Shown: positions 9,263 to 19,697, counted from the stretch's first letter. The stretch: DNA of 64,000 nt from Pedobacter sp. (GCF_031119335.1 NZ_JAVHXT010000001.1:220448-284447); one strand, 5' to 3'. The notes: a model not told the origin generated them from the letters alone. A program made the numbers and translations.

Positions 9263-9412
9263 GTGATCTAATGATTGAAAATACTGGTAGGTTTTTTTGC
9301 TCTTCAAAAATTTAGCTACACTTTCTTTCAGTTTTCCACTCGCTTTGCTGCGGTCGAAATAACAGGTTACAAGCTAAAAGATTGAGCTATTTATCTTAGC
9401 GAGAGATTTAAT

Positions 9413-9630
9413 AACCTGAGTTCGATTATTATTTCAATGAAAATATTGCTTTGCCTTCGCTATGCCTAGGCGTAACCTCATGCTGAATTTATTTCAGCAT
9501 CAGTTTTGTGTATAACCGACCCTGAAATAAATTTGCTTTGCAGCTACTTCGTGGTCAGGGTGACGACAACCATAAGCTAAAACGCCTATTTAATAGTGGA
9601 AAACACACAAATAATAATCGAACTCAGGTT
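9413..9630. repeat. MITE-like element with perfect 22-bp terminal inverted repeats
   Basis: AACCTGAGTTCGATTATTAT... at 9413-9434 is exactly inverted at 9609-9630. The 218-bp element has no ORF. Inside are CATGCTGAATTTATTTCAGCATC, a nested palindrome, and other repeat-like sequence. No transposase is present. A clear target-site duplication was not found by eye. The remainder of the 9263-9839 gap shows no gene. Confidence 0.7.
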
Positions 9631-9839
9631 TATAAATAAATTTGGTGCTTAATTAATTATTTGGCTCAAAGTTCTTCTTTAGTGTACGGACTTGCATTTG
9701 CTGTAAATAAAAACAAGTTATAATGTCCTTAAGCTTTAGATAGAGCGTCTAAATAACGATTTGTTAAGAAGAGCAGTTGAAGCTTAGAAAAGAAAACGGG
9801 TGGAAGGTCCTTCCAACCATTTTCTTATGGGGATTTCTA

Positions 9840-12800
9840 TTATTTATAGGCCAATTGTTGATTGTCAGCCTCTATAACCTGTTTGTAAAGAGCATTAAAC
9901 TCGCTTACTTTTTCTTTTGCTACAAAGTCTTTTTTAAAGGTCATTTCACGTTTAATAATAATTGTGTTTCCTTTTGGCTGACTGTTTAATCTATAGCTGA
10001 AAAACTCATTGTCGATAGTAAGTGGCTTAACAGTTTCCATTAATTTTTTGCCTTCTGGTAAAGTAAGTTCAATTTGCTCATCATTAGAGTCAGACCAAAA
10101 TAATTGGGTAAGATCTATACCAAAATGTCTAGGCTCGGTTACCGTTAAAGACGATGGCGCAACCGCTGTTGTCCAAGGGAGAGCAAAGATATTCATACCT
10201 GCCACTGGTTTACATACTTTTAAGATATTATAAGTAGAAGATGCTCTTAAGGTGTCTGAAACCGAAGTTTTAGGATCTAAATTCTCGAAACTTAAAGAAA
10301 TGGCTTCGTTATCAGGGTATTTTCCACTTATTTCGTCTTTCATTTTCTTCAATTGGTCTTTCGGAGAAAGATCTTTAAAGCTATAACGAATGTAGCTGGC
10401 CATAGAACCTGTGCAGAAATTAGTTTCTGTTAAATGCATATCGGCTCCTTTGATAGCTACTTTAGTAATGTAGCTCATCCGATTTTGTACTCGGTTTTTT
10501 GGTCGCAATTTAATGAGTTGGTTACTAGTTGCGTTAATTGGTAAAATAGAAGCGCCTAAATCGTCGTTACTGAATGAAGAAAAAGGTAAAACGTTAGAGG
10601 TAAGTTCTATATAATGTTCAGTACCTCCAATGTTAGCCTTGGCAATGCAATGGTTAAAATCGATACTAGGTAGTAATAAGGTGTTCTGTCCGTTATCTCT
10701 AGTTTTTACCAGTACTAGCTCTGCATCTACACCTACTTGTTTACACATGGCAACAAATAACGTAGAAACATCTTTACAATCGCCAATTCGTGAATTTATT
10801 ACTGTAGCCGGCGACTGTGGAACAATTCCACTTTGCCTAAATGATACAGAGCTGTAAGAAATATTTTGGGTAATGTATTGGAAAATCTTTTTAACTTTCT
10901 GCAGTTCTGTAGGCTTCTGCCCTGCAAATAGTTCGTCTGTTAATGTTCTAATTTCATAGCTACTTCTTGCCTTTGCGGTTGCTAAGTTATTATACCAATT
11001 AGAAACAAATTGCCAATCTGGTATGGTAGAGATGTATAAGATATTAGCAACATCGTCAAGCGGCGGCATTTTGTCTTCGTAGATCATACCTGCTGTATTA
11101 GTTGCTTCCCATTTGTAAAGATCAAATTCGTCGGCATCTACTTTTTTAGCTGGTATATCTTCAAGTGAAAATTTATGGTTAAATTTTTTATTCTTACTTA
11201 TTAATAGCGAATACTTATGGTTGATATATCGGCTACCGTGAGAAAAGTAAAAGGATGTCCAAAAGTGTGAAGTAAGACTGCCAACATTATAATTTCTTAG
11301 CTTGTAACGTATATTAATCACGTCTCCAACTTCTAAATTGGTAAATACTAGTTGGTTATCATTTTGCTCTGCTGGGGTTTTAGTACCATTTGACTTAATA
11401 GTTTCGGCTGCTTCTACAATTAAAGTTTGGTCGCTGTTGTAAGAGATATTGTACTGTTTGTAAGTTTCCAAGCCTTTAGCTGTGAATACTTTGGATGTTA
11501 AGAAATGTTTTTCTTCTGAGCCGCCATTTTCATAAACCACAGTTTGTACTTCTTCATTCAGAATAATAGAATGGTCATCTGGATAATCGGCTGCTTTGGG
11601 TGCACTTTTAATTTGCGCTGCTACATTTGGTTGCTCAAAATAGCTGAATACATCTTTGTTTTTCTTCAATCTGCGTAACTGCTCAATCGCTTCGTAATTA
11701 TTTGGGTTAATGCTGAGCGATTTTTTATAAGCTTCTTCTGCCTTGGTATTTTCTTTGCGAGCTTCGTGAATTGTACCTAAGGTTTTGTAGTACGAAGCAA
11801 TGTAGGGGGCTAATGCAATGGCCTTATTAATGTATTCTTCTGCCTTGTCATACTTTTGTAGCGTATAGTATTTACTGCTTAAATCACTATAGATACCAGT
11901 ACTCCCCGGATCTAGTTTAAGCTTTTCTAAATAGATGTCGAAACCGCCTTTGCTATTTCCCTTGTTAAAATAAGTGTTGGCTAAAATAGTAGCGTATTCG
12001 TAATCTTCATTTTCATTTAGATACTTGGTAAGTATGCCCTCGGCCTGAGAACTTTTTTTGATTTCTTTCTCTAATATATATTTGATGTATGAGAAGTTTC
12101 TGTTTTGTGGCCATCTTTTATAGGCTTTTTCTACTAATCCAATAATTTTGTCTTGCTCATTTCTTTTTCCAGATAAAGCTATTTTTTTTGCAATTACGTC
12201 TTCATCTTCTCCAAATCTCTTTTCTAATTCGCTTGCTATTTCTTCTGCTTTATCATAGTTTTCTTGGTTGTAAAATTCGCTGTAAGCTAATTTTAGGGCT
12301 TGTGTACTTTTAGGGTCTGCAGTTTTGATTTGTTCTTGTAGAGTTTCTACGCCAGTACGGTTATCTTCCTTCGAATGCAAGGCAATCATCAAGGTGTTTA
12401 TAAAAGTGCTTTCAGGGAACTTTTGCTTTAATTTTTCTAAGATAATTCTCGGTTCAAATACAAAATCATCTCTTAGATATAATTTAGCTAATAATAATTG
12501 ATTTAGATAGTTAGAAGTATCTGAAGCGACAAGGTTTTTGAAATATGCATACGATTTTGGTGTAATGCCCACTGCTTTGAAGCTACCCTCTTTTTGGTAG
12601 GGCTGATATTCATCTAAGTTGGTGATACCCGGAATTGGATAACCGTTAGCATCAGTTATTCTTATCAGGAAATTTGAGTTATTTGCGTAACTCTCTCCAA
12701 TTTGTACTAAAATTCTGTTGTTCCCTTTGTTAAGTTTTACAGTAGAAATGTAAGCGTCTAAGTCGTTGTTGCGTTCTTCTGCTTCGGTAATAATCAGCTG

Positions 12801-13571
12801 GTCGTTTACCCAAACTTTTACCGAGCCAGAAACACCAATTCTAAGCTGACCTTCTATATCGGTTGGGGCATTAACGAAGCTTTGTGCAAATACGATTGCA
12901 TTGTAAGCATCGTCATAGAAAGTAAAATCGAACCATTTATCACGTTTAAGGTGCGGCACTTTTCTCCATCCAAAATTGATGTTCTTTTTGCCTATGAATA
13001 CTGCATCCATTTGTGGATTGTTTAGCGGAGCATGTATTTTATCGAAACCGCTAGTTGAGATGTTTTCGAAAGTACTTGTAACTAACCAATTGTCTACGCT
13101 GCCTATTTGAGCAAATGCTTTTTCGGCATCAGCTAGTTTTTTAACGCTTTTGTAATGTTTTCCAATTACCGAATATGCCATTGCGTTAAGTGAACCATCG
13201 TAAGCTTTGTTTTTCACGATTTCATTCATTAATGCTAATGCAGCAGGTGTAATTTTACTGTAGCTACTGTTTACCGCTGGGCTACGCCACAATGCAGAAA
13301 GATAAGGTTCTGCATTTTTGCTGTTCAGGTAAAATTTCTGGAAATAGTTAAATGCATCATCATTTTTTTGCTCCAATTCGGCGAGCAAGCTCAAAGATAA
13401 ATAGGCATCGTTTGCGAACTCGGGCCGTTTGCTCAGCTCCTCAAATTCTTTTTTGGCAGCTTCTGTATCATTTTTGAGGAAGCTTTCCCATGCACTTTTA
13501 AAGCTATTTTGAGCGTTTGTCGTGAAGCAGAATAAAAGTGAGATCGATAAAAAATAGACAGTTTTCTTCAT
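9840..13571 (-). CDS. TPR protein with DUF3857 and transglutaminase-like domain, exported
   Basis: 1243 residues. A signal peptide (FLSISLLFCFTTNA) is followed by TPR-like helical repeats over roughly residues 25-650 (e.g. DKAEEYINKAIALAPYIASYYKTLGTI-like units). Next comes a DUF3857 region (about 680-850, EVQTVVYENGGSEEKHFL...) and a transglutaminase-like core (about 920-1050) with GDCKDVSTLF, the catalytic Cys of the family, and DFNHCIA with its His. The C-terminal 200 residues are beta-rich. DUF3857-transglutaminase proteins are widespread in Bacteroidota but their substrate is unknown. It lies 56 bp downstream of the polyprenyl synthetase gene, possibly the end of the same run. Confidence 0.88.
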   Translation of the reverse strand: MKKTVYFLSISLLFCFTTNAQNSFKSAWESFLKNDTEAAKKEFEELSKRPEFANDAYLSLSLLAELEQKNDDAFNYFQKFYLNSKNAEPYLSALWRSPAVNSSYSKITPAALALMNEIVKNKAYDGSLNAMAYSVIGKHYKSVKKLADAEKAFAQIGSVDNWLVTSTFENISTSGFDKIHAPLNNPQMDAVFIGKKNINFGWRKVPHLKRDKWFDFTFYDDAYNAIVFAQSFVNAPTDIEGQLRIGVSGSVKVWVNDQLIITEAEERNNDLDAYISTVKLNKGNNRILVQIGESYANNSNFLIRITDANGYPIPGITNLDEYQPYQKEGSFKAVGITPKSYAYFKNLVASDTSNYLNQLLLAKLYLRDDFVFEPRIILEKLKQKFPESTFINTLMIALHSKEDNRTGVETLQEQIKTADPKSTQALKLAYSEFYNQENYDKAEEIASELEKRFGEDEDVIAKKIALSGKRNEQDKIIGLVEKAYKRWPQNRNFSYIKYILEKEIKKSSQAEGILTKYLNENEDYEYATILANTYFNKGNSKGGFDIYLEKLKLDPGSTGIYSDLSSKYYTLQKYDKAEEYINKAIALAPYIASYYKTLGTIHEARKENTKAEEAYKKSLSINPNNYEAIEQLRRLKKNKDVFSYFEQPNVAAQIKSAPKAADYPDDHSIILNEEVQTVVYENGGSEEKHFLTSKVFTAKGLETYKQYNISYNSDQTLIVEAAETIKSNGTKTPAEQNDNQLVFTNLEVGDVINIRYKLRNYNVGSLTSHFWTSFYFSHGSRYINHKYSLLISKNKKFNHKFSLEDIPAKKVDADEFDLYKWEATNTAGMIYEDKMPPLDDVANILYISTIPDWQFVSNWYNNLATAKARSSYEIRTLTDELFAGQKPTELQKVKKIFQYITQNISYSSVSFRQSGIVPQSPATVINSRIGDCKDVSTLFVAMCKQVGVDAELVLVKTRDNGQNTLLLPSIDFNHCIAKANIGGTEHYIELTSNVLPFSSFSNDDLGASILPINATSNQLIKLRPKNRVQNRMSYITKVAIKGADMHLTETNFCTGSMASYIRYSFKDLSPKDQLKKMKDEISGKYPDNEAISLSFENLDPKTSVSDTLRASSTYNILKVCKPVAGMNIFALPWTTAVAPSSLTVTEPRHFGIDLTQLFWSDSNDEQIELTLPEGKKLMETVKPLTIDNEFFSYRLNSQPKGNTIIIKREMTFKKDFVAKEKVSEFNALYKQVIEADNQQLAYK

Positions 13572-13627
13572 AACTCAATTATAATCATTTTTTAATGACT
13601 AATCTTTGCCAGAAGAAAATTTATATG

Positions 13628-14590
13628 CTAATTTTCTCGCTCCATAATTTGCTTAGTCAACTCACGCAAGTAAGTTTTTCTGTTCTCTACAACTTCTAGC
13701 ATATCAAGCCCCTGGTATGCTTTAGCAAGGTACTGTTTCATTTGTGTTTGAGCCAATTCCTTGATGTTGTAGTTGTTGTAAAGAGCAGTTACAGCCTCAA
13801 CCTTTTGGGTAGCACTTTCGTGTTCGCCTAAAAGGATATCAGTTTCTGTAGGCTCAATTAGTGCTTTTGCCTTTAAATGTAGAAATGTTTTTTTGTTGGC
13901 GATGATATCTCCACCAACCTGCTTTCCAAATTTTTCTGGATCTCCATACACATCTAAAATATCATCTTGCAGTTGAAAAGCCACACCCAAGTTTTCTCCG
14001 AATTGATAAAGTAATTCCGCGTTTTTCTCATCGGCCCCGCCAACAATGGCGCCTAATTTCATAGCACCGCCTAGTAGTACGGCAGTTTTAAGCCTAATCA
14101 TTTCAATGTATTCTTCAATACTTACATCATCTCTGGTTTCAAATTCCATATCTAATTGCTGCCCTTCGCAAACCCCTTGTGCAGTTTGATTAAAGGTATC
14201 TAGCACAGGTTTTAAAACGCCGATATCAACTTTAGAAAGGTGTTTATTAGACTCTACCATCATCACATCGCCACTTAAAATGGCATTGTTAACGCCCCAC
14301 TTTTCGTGTACGGTTTGCTTGCCTCTGCGTAAAGGAGCATTGTCCATAATATCATCATGAACTAAAGTGAAGTTGTGGAAAGTTTCAATAGCCAAGGCTA
14401 CATCAAGTGCTTTGGTAACTTCGTCGGTAAAAAGTTCGGTAGCCATTAAAACCATTACAGGTCTAATTCTTTTACCACCTAAACTCATAATGTATTTTAT
14501 AGGCTCGTATAAATTCGCTGGATTTGCAGGGTATGCTATTTTTGGGATAGCATTTTCGATCAATTTTTGTAATTCTGTAGGGTTATGCAT
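13628..14590 (-). CDS. Trans-isoprenyl diphosphate synthase (polyprenyl synthetase)
   Basis: 320 residues with both aspartate-rich motifs of the family, FARM in LVHDDIMDNAPLRRG and SARM in FQLQDDILDVYGD, plus the GGKRIRP motif near residue 35. It condenses IPP with allylic diphosphates to make farnesyl, geranylgeranyl or longer chains for quinones, carotenoids or cell-wall carrier. The residues before the first DDxxD set chain length, but I cannot assign the product from them. Its start is 2 bp after the stop of the upstream gene, so translation is probably coupled. Confidence 0.93.
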   Translation of the reverse strand: MHNPTELQKLIENAIPKIAYPANPANLYEPIKYIMSLGGKRIRPVMVLMATELFTDEVTKALDVALAIETFHNFTLVHDDIMDNAPLRRGKQTVHEKWGVNNAILSGDVMMVESNKHLSKVDIGVLKPVLDTFNQTAQGVCEGQQLDMEFETRDDVSIEEYIEMIRLKTAVLLGGAMKLGAIVGGADEKNAELLYQFGENLGVAFQLQDDILDVYGDPEKFGKQVGGDIIANKKTFLHLKAKALIEPTETDILLGEHESATQKVEAVTALYNNYNIKELAQTQMKQYLAKAYQGLDMLEVVENRKTYLRELTKQIMEREN

Positions 14591-14592
14591 TA

Positions 14593-15768
14593 TTATGGAT
14601 CTATCATAGTGCCAAATGCAGATTTGCTTTCCATCATTTTAATGAAAGAATCTTCTAAAGCGGTTTGCTTTACAATAGGATTATCTTTCCAAAAATCTGG
14701 TTGATAAGCAATCGATTCGATTATGGCTTTGTCTTGTACTTTTCTATTTAATTCAGTAAATTTTTGAGTTTTCAAATTTTTATCTAACTGGAATACCGTT
14801 AGCATAGAGCTAATAACAGGATTTAGCGCTCTGCCTCTAATATTTAAGTTAAGATATAATTTTGAGGATATGCTTTCTAAAATAGGAATATCGGTTTTGG
14901 CGCCATTAAATGTTGCTATTGTGGTGCCTGCAGGTGGTATTTTGGAGGTCACATTAATGGTCATGGGTAAGTTGAAAATGCTGTTTTCCAATCGGTAAAC
15001 ATTAGTATCTTCTACACCAATGTAATAGGTAGAGTTAATGTAGAAATGCTTCTTGCTACCTTTGTATTTACAAGACACTACAGCAATATCCTGCTCTTTT
15101 TGTTCTATATATTTTTCGATGGTGATTTCAAAATCTTTGAGGCTTTTTAGTGTGACAAACTTTCCCGATTTTCGATCTTCGAATAAATAGCCAGCTAGCG
15201 CAAAAGTTAGGTACGATTGATTGCTCATAGAGAAGGAAACGCCTTCGTTAAGTTCGGCAAATCTGCTCTGTTTCGCTAACCAACCTTTAACTTTAGAAAC
15301 ATTAAATTCAAGATCATAAAATAGCTCGTAAATCTGGCTTGGTTTGCCATTAATAGAGGTCAATTGTCTGTAAAAAGCGTTGCCATGGAAACTTTCCTTT
15401 TGAAATTGAGTAGCTTTTTCCAATGCTGCTTTCACCAATCTTTGTCCACGATAAGGATCGACTACGACTGTTTTAAGATTAATAGCGGCAGGTTTTAGTT
15501 TAACGAATAAATTATTGGCAGCGTTTATTTCGTTTTCTAGCAACAAATAGCTGACGTGACTATACCTTAATTTAGCAGGTAGATTAAGACCTTTAAGTAT
15601 AAACTCACCTGCATCATTAGTAACAGTACTAATGTTCGTACCTACAATGCCAATAGAGACAAACGGAATTGCTTCTCCCGTAGTTTCATCTACAATTTTA
15701 CCTTGTATGGTTTGAGCCTTTGCAACTGTGCATGTCATCAGTAAAAGAAATAGAAAGTAATGGCGCAT
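14593..15768 (-). CDS. Exported carboxypeptidase-regulatory-like domain protein
   Basis: I start this at MRHYFLFLLLMTCTVAKAQ, 92 codons into the listed ORF. It begins a proper signal peptide, and the earlier codons are repeat-derived sequence. The protein is 391 residues. A CarboxypepD_reg-like domain follows the leader (QTIQGKIVDETTGEAIPFVSIGI...NDAGEFIL, residues 20-95), then an uncharacterised beta-rich region. This is a common Bacteroidota surface or periplasmic architecture of unknown function. It sits between rnr and the prenyl synthetase and is tightly coupled to the latter. Confidence 0.8.
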   Translation of the reverse strand: MRHYFLFLLLMTCTVAKAQTIQGKIVDETTGEAIPFVSIGIVGTNISTVTNDAGEFILKGLNLPAKLRYSHVSYLLLENEINAANNLFVKLKPAAINLKTVVVDPYRGQRLVKAALEKATQFQKESFHGNAFYRQLTSINGKPSQIYELFYDLEFNVSKVKGWLAKQSRFAELNEGVSFSMSNQSYLTFALAGYLFEDRKSGKFVTLKSLKDFEITIEKYIEQKEQDIAVVSCKYKGSKKHFYINSTYYIGVEDTNVYRLENSIFNLPMTINVTSKIPPAGTTIATFNGAKTDIPILESISSKLYLNLNIRGRALNPVISSMLTVFQLDKNLKTQKFTELNRKVQDKAIIESIAYQPDFWKDNPIVKQTALEDSFIKMMESKSAFGTMIDP

Positions 15769-15831
15769 TATAGATGTTGAATTGTTGTGTTGTTTTATTG
15801 TTGTTAAATTAGCCCCTCTCTCCCAATAAAT

Positions 15832-15978
15832 CCTATCGTGTGGATACATCTCATTCCTCCCCCTTGAATCCCCCTCCAAAGGGGGACACGTAGCGCTTAA
15901 GCATTTTGCATATCCCCCTCTCCGAGGGGGCAGGGGGAGGAAAATGGCATTTGCTAATATTTGTGTCCACACGCTAGG
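15832..15978. repeat. 147-bp inverted-repeat element (family B, GTGTGGAYAC)
   Basis: CCTATCGTGTGGATAC at the left matches the inverse of GTGTCCACACGCTAGG at the right at 14 of 16 positions. Nested inside are C-rich arms TCCTCCCCCTTGAATCCCCC and GGGGGCAGGGGGAGGA, also roughly complementary. A related TCCTATTGTGTGGACACATCC occurs near 40301-40321. It fills the gap between rnr and the next gene and has inflated the ORF track there. Confidence 0.7.
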
Positions 15979-16069
15979 ATGAATTGGGATCTCTCCCCTG
16001 TAGGTAGAGAGTTCGTTCTTTGGAAGGTTGTTGCGTAAGTCCATCTGTTTGGTGAGATTACGGAGGGGC

Positions 16070-18205
16070 TTAATCCTGTACCAATGAAAAATCTATCTGA
16101 CGTTTAGATAAATCAACCTTCTTCACCTTAATCTGCACTTCATCTCCAAGTTGATATTTACGTTTTTTACGCTGCCCAATAATACAGTAATTTTTTTCAT
16201 CAAGTACATAAAAATCATCACTGATATCACGTAGACGTATCATTCCTTCACACTTATTCTCTTCAATTTCTACATACATTCCCCATTCGGTAACGCCAGA
16301 AATTATGCCGGTGTAAACAGAACCAATATTGTTTTCTAAATATTCTGCCTGTTTATATTTCACCGAAGCTCTTTCTGCATCTGCAGCACGTTTTTCCATT
16401 GCAGAGGAGTGTACACTTGCTGCTTCATATTCCTCGGCATTGGCCGATTTGCCACCATCAAGGTAAAGCGCTAGAAGGCGATGTACCATTACATCGGGGT
16501 AACGACGGATAGGAGAGGTGAAGTGTGTATAGTAATCGAATGCTAAGCCGTAATGGCTTGTTTTCTTCGTAGTATATATTGCTTTTGCCATAGAACGGAT
16601 GGCCAAAGAAGTAAGGATATTCTGTTCTTTTTTGCCCTCTACATCTGCCATTAAATAATTTAGGGACTTGGCAATGGCCTTATCAGATTTGGTATCGATT
16701 TTATAACCAAAGCGAGAAGCAAAAGTGGCGAAACTGGTCAAATTTTCCATGTTTGGCGAATCGTGCGAACGATAAACAAACGTGTATTTCTGCTTGCCTT
16801 TTCCTTTTTTCGCAATAAATTCAGCTACCTTTTTGTTAGCTAAAAGCATGAAATCTTCGATGAGCTTGTGTGCGTCTTTACGTTCTTTCACATATACGCC
16901 AATTGGCTTACCGAAATCATCCAATTTGAATTTAACTTCAGTACTCTCGAAGCTGATAGCGCCGTTTTTAAACTTAGCATCTCTTAATACGTAAGCTATC
17001 TCATTAAGCTTTAGGATTTCTTCTGTATAATCGCCGGCTTTGTTTTCTATTACTTCCTGCGCTTCTTCGTAGGTAAAACGTCTGTTTGAGTGGATTACCG
17101 TACGACCAAACCATTGATTGTGGATATTTGCGTCATCATCCATTTCAAAAACAGCTGCAAAACACAACTTATCTTCATTAGGGCGAAGTGAACAAACACC
17201 ATTACTTAATCGCTCTGGCAACATTGGGATCACTCTATCAACTAAATAAACGGAAGTGGCTCTATGTTCTGCTTCTTTATCTAAGCTGCTATTTGGGGTT
17301 ACGTAATGGGAAACATCTGCAATGTGGACACCAATTTCGTAATGACCATTGTCCAGTTTTTTGAAGGAAATAGCATCATCAAAATCTTTAGCGTCTATTG
17401 GATCAATAGTGAAAGTAACAGTATCTCTAAAATCCCTACGTCCTTTGATATCTTCTTCGCTAATTTGCTCTGGAATGGCGTTGGCTTCTTTTTCAACTTC
17501 AGATGGAAAACTCAACGGAAAACCATATTCGGCTAAAATGGCATTCATTTCGGTGTCGTTTTCACCCTGCTCGCCTAAAATATGTATAATTTTTCCGATT
17601 GGATTTTTTGCGCCTTCTGGCCAATCTTCCAATGCCACCTGCACTTTCTGACCATTTTTAGCGCCGTTTAAATCGCCGAGCGGTACAAAAATATCATGCA
17701 ACATTTTTCGGTCATCAGGAATTACAAAGGCAAAACGTTCAGATACTTTGGCTACGCCTATAAAATCTGTTTTTGCTCTTTTAATGATTTCTACAATCTC
17801 GCCCTCGTTCTTTCTACCGCTTTTTTTCTTGGCGAAAACATAAACCTTCACCTTGTCGCCATGTAATGCGTTTTTTAACTTTCGTGGCGCAACAAAAATA
17901 TCCTTCTCAAACTCATCATCAGGCACAATAAATGCAGAGCCGTCTGCGGTCATATCAACCGTACCAGTTACAAAGGTTTTTAGGTCCTTCATTTTGAACT
18001 TACCTCGTTCTGGTCTAACAAATAAACCTTTTTCGGTCTGTTCAATGAGAACTTCAAGTATTGTATCTATAGATGCCTTATCATCTAAGTTTAAACGGCT
18101 AGCTACCTGCTTATGGTTAAGTGCAATGTTCTTGTTTTTGTCAAAAACATCGCTTATTAACTGAGTGAGAACTAGTTTGAATTGTGCGTTCTTATTTTTT
18201 GCCAT
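16070..18205 (-). CDS. rnr: Ribonuclease R (RNB-family 3'-5' exoribonuclease)
   Basis: 711 residues. Order: N-terminal helix-turn-helix-like segment (ISDVFDKNKNIALNHKQVASRL), two cold-shock/OB domains (about 75-230), the RNB catalytic domain with the metal-binding run DPIDAKDFDDAIS near residue 270, HYTHFTSPIRRYPD, and a C-terminal S1 domain (YTGIISGVTEWGMYVEIEEN). It degrades structured RNA processively from the 3' end. The length fits Bacteroidota RNase R. It is first in a minus-strand run that continues into lipid and envelope genes. Confidence 0.95.
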   Translation of the reverse strand: MAKNKNAQFKLVLTQLISDVFDKNKNIALNHKQVASRLNLDDKASIDTILEVLIEQTEKGLFVRPERGKFKMKDLKTFVTGTVDMTADGSAFIVPDDEFEKDIFVAPRKLKNALHGDKVKVYVFAKKKSGRKNEGEIVEIIKRAKTDFIGVAKVSERFAFVIPDDRKMLHDIFVPLGDLNGAKNGQKVQVALEDWPEGAKNPIGKIIHILGEQGENDTEMNAILAEYGFPLSFPSEVEKEANAIPEQISEEDIKGRRDFRDTVTFTIDPIDAKDFDDAISFKKLDNGHYEIGVHIADVSHYVTPNSSLDKEAEHRATSVYLVDRVIPMLPERLSNGVCSLRPNEDKLCFAAVFEMDDDANIHNQWFGRTVIHSNRRFTYEEAQEVIENKAGDYTEEILKLNEIAYVLRDAKFKNGAISFESTEVKFKLDDFGKPIGVYVKERKDAHKLIEDFMLLANKKVAEFIAKKGKGKQKYTFVYRSHDSPNMENLTSFATFASRFGYKIDTKSDKAIAKSLNYLMADVEGKKEQNILTSLAIRSMAKAIYTTKKTSHYGLAFDYYTHFTSPIRRYPDVMVHRLLALYLDGGKSANAEEYEAASVHSSAMEKRAADAERASVKYKQAEYLENNIGSVYTGIISGVTEWGMYVEIEENKCEGMIRLRDISDDFYVLDEKNYCIIGQRKKRKYQLGDEVQIKVKKVDLSKRQIDFSLVQD

Positions 18206-18299
18206 AATTGTTTTGCAATTGTACCGAAGATAACAAATGTTGGCATAGGAATGTGTTTTTTAAGGCAAATAAATGCTTTTATCATCAATGCCTAAACGC

Positions 18300-18329
18300 A
18301 AAAAGAGCCCCGAATAAATTCGAGACTCC
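18300..18329 (-). terminator. Terminator after the LVIVD-like lipoprotein gene
   Basis: On the minus strand GAGTCTCGAAT pairs imperfectly with TTCGGGGCTC and is followed by TTTTT. It lies 26 bp beyond the stop of the 402-residue lipoprotein gene. Confidence 0.7.
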
Positions 18330-18354
18330 TTCAAAAAAAATTACCAATTATCTG

Positions 18355-19563
18355 TTAAGATTTTTTAAGATTGAAAACATAAGTTCCTCTACTTCCGCAA
18401 GCTACAAATACATAGCTGCCTGCAATTCTAGAGCTAATTACATTAAAATTGCCACCAAATGTACTTTGGAAGTGTGTTTTAGCAATTACTTTGATTTTAT
18501 TGTTTTCAATTTGTGCTACTACTAAGCTGTTGCCAGTAGAAACGTATATTTTATCTGCTACGATAGAAATCGAATTTACCCATCCACCAACATCTACCTG
18601 ATCTAACAATGCATTGGTAGTTTTGTCTACGTGAATTAAATAGTAGTTGTTACCGAATAAGAAGTTTCCATTAGTTAGAGAAGCTACAGATCCAATGCCA
18701 ACGCTGTTACTAGGAATTGGCCAATGTTTGTAATTAGTTTCTGCAGCAGTATTTGCATCAAAAGTAGCATAGCTGTAACCGTTGGTAGCGATGATATCGC
18801 GGTTAGAAATAGCGATAGATCTCGATCCTCCGTAGGGTTGAAAGGCTGTTCTGCTAGCTTTTTGCCCGTTGAAAGAAATTACGCTGATACCACCATTTGA
18901 AGAAGAGGCAGCATATAATTTACCGTTATATTCGTTGTATTTTACGTCTTTTGTTGAATAACCTTCTAAACCTACTGCTTGAGGCTCTGATAAACTGCCT
19001 CCATTGGTTTTCACGATGCCAACTACAGCAGGAGCTGGATATTTGTAGCTTTCGTAAGTTTTTAAATCCATACCTAGATACAAACGACCGCCACCGTTGT
19101 TGATACAAGTAATGTCTGCATCTGGAGTACTAACCGAAGAAACTAACTGAGGGACGCCAGATTGGATTTGGATAACATCTACACCGCCGCCATAAGCAGC
19201 GCCTGGAGTTTGATAGGCAATAGCGTAGTTGTTGCCATAAGCAGAAACTTCTAAAGCACTTAAAGGATTGTTATTTACACCCAATTGAGGCTCAATTTTT
19301 CCTTTATAAACTAATTGAAAAGGAAATGCTGTAGCAGTTGCCTCGGTAGTTTTTCCGAATGCGTTGGTCTCGGTTTCAGCTTGAAAGTTCAAGGTTACAC
19401 CTTCGTTAGTTAAATCTACGCGGTTTGAAGAGGTAGTGTTATCAATTTTAATGATTTTCGCAGCTTCATCTTCTTGCACAACTTCTTGTGTTTCTTTTTT
19501 ACAAGAGTAAATAGTTGCTGATAACAAAAGCGCTGCAACTAATAAATACTTGTTTCTTAACAT
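18355..19563 (-). CDS. Lipoprotein with beta-propeller-like repeats
   Basis: 402 residues. A lipobox (LLLSATIYSC, Cys about 21) predicts a lipid anchor. The rest has recurring strand patterns such as VSAYGNNYAIAYQT, ISNRDIIATNGYSYA, SIVADKIYVSTGNSL and GSYVFVACGSRGTYVFNL, typical of LVIVD/WD-like propellers. No catalytic motif is visible. It stands alone with its own terminator; 176 bp separate it from the ABC gene upstream. Function unknown. Confidence 0.75.
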   Translation of the reverse strand: MLRNKYLLVAALLLSATIYSCKKETQEVVQEDEAAKIIKIDNTTSSNRVDLTNEGVTLNFQAETETNAFGKTTEATATAFPFQLVYKGKIEPQLGVNNNPLSALEVSAYGNNYAIAYQTPGAAYGGGVDVIQIQSGVPQLVSSVSTPDADITCINNGGGRLYLGMDLKTYESYKYPAPAVVGIVKTNGGSLSEPQAVGLEGYSTKDVKYNEYNGKLYAASSSNGGISVISFNGQKASRTAFQPYGGSRSIAISNRDIIATNGYSYATFDANTAAETNYKHWPIPSNSVGIGSVASLTNGNFLFGNNYYLIHVDKTTNALLDQVDVGGWVNSISIVADKIYVSTGNSLVVAQIENNKIKVIAKTHFQSTFGGNFNVISSRIAGSYVFVACGSRGTYVFNLKKS

Positions 19564-19697
19564 CTTTTTTTAGTTTAATTTATTTTCTATATCGAAAAAT
19601 TATACCAAAAAGGAGTAAATGCGAAAAATGGTCTTACAATAGTGTTTGAGGTGTTTTTGTAAAACTATAAGTTGTGGAATTGGGGATTTTTAAGGTG

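Noticed and set aside
9020-9307. 95-residue minus-strand ORF
   Set aside because: It is antisense to the Ala/Lys repeats of rpmA and has an unnatural Ser/Phe/Cys composition.
15769-16044. 92-residue N-terminal extension of the carboxypeptidase-regulatory-like protein
   Set aside because: It is translated repeat DNA (family B element) and would put the signal peptide in the middle of the protein.
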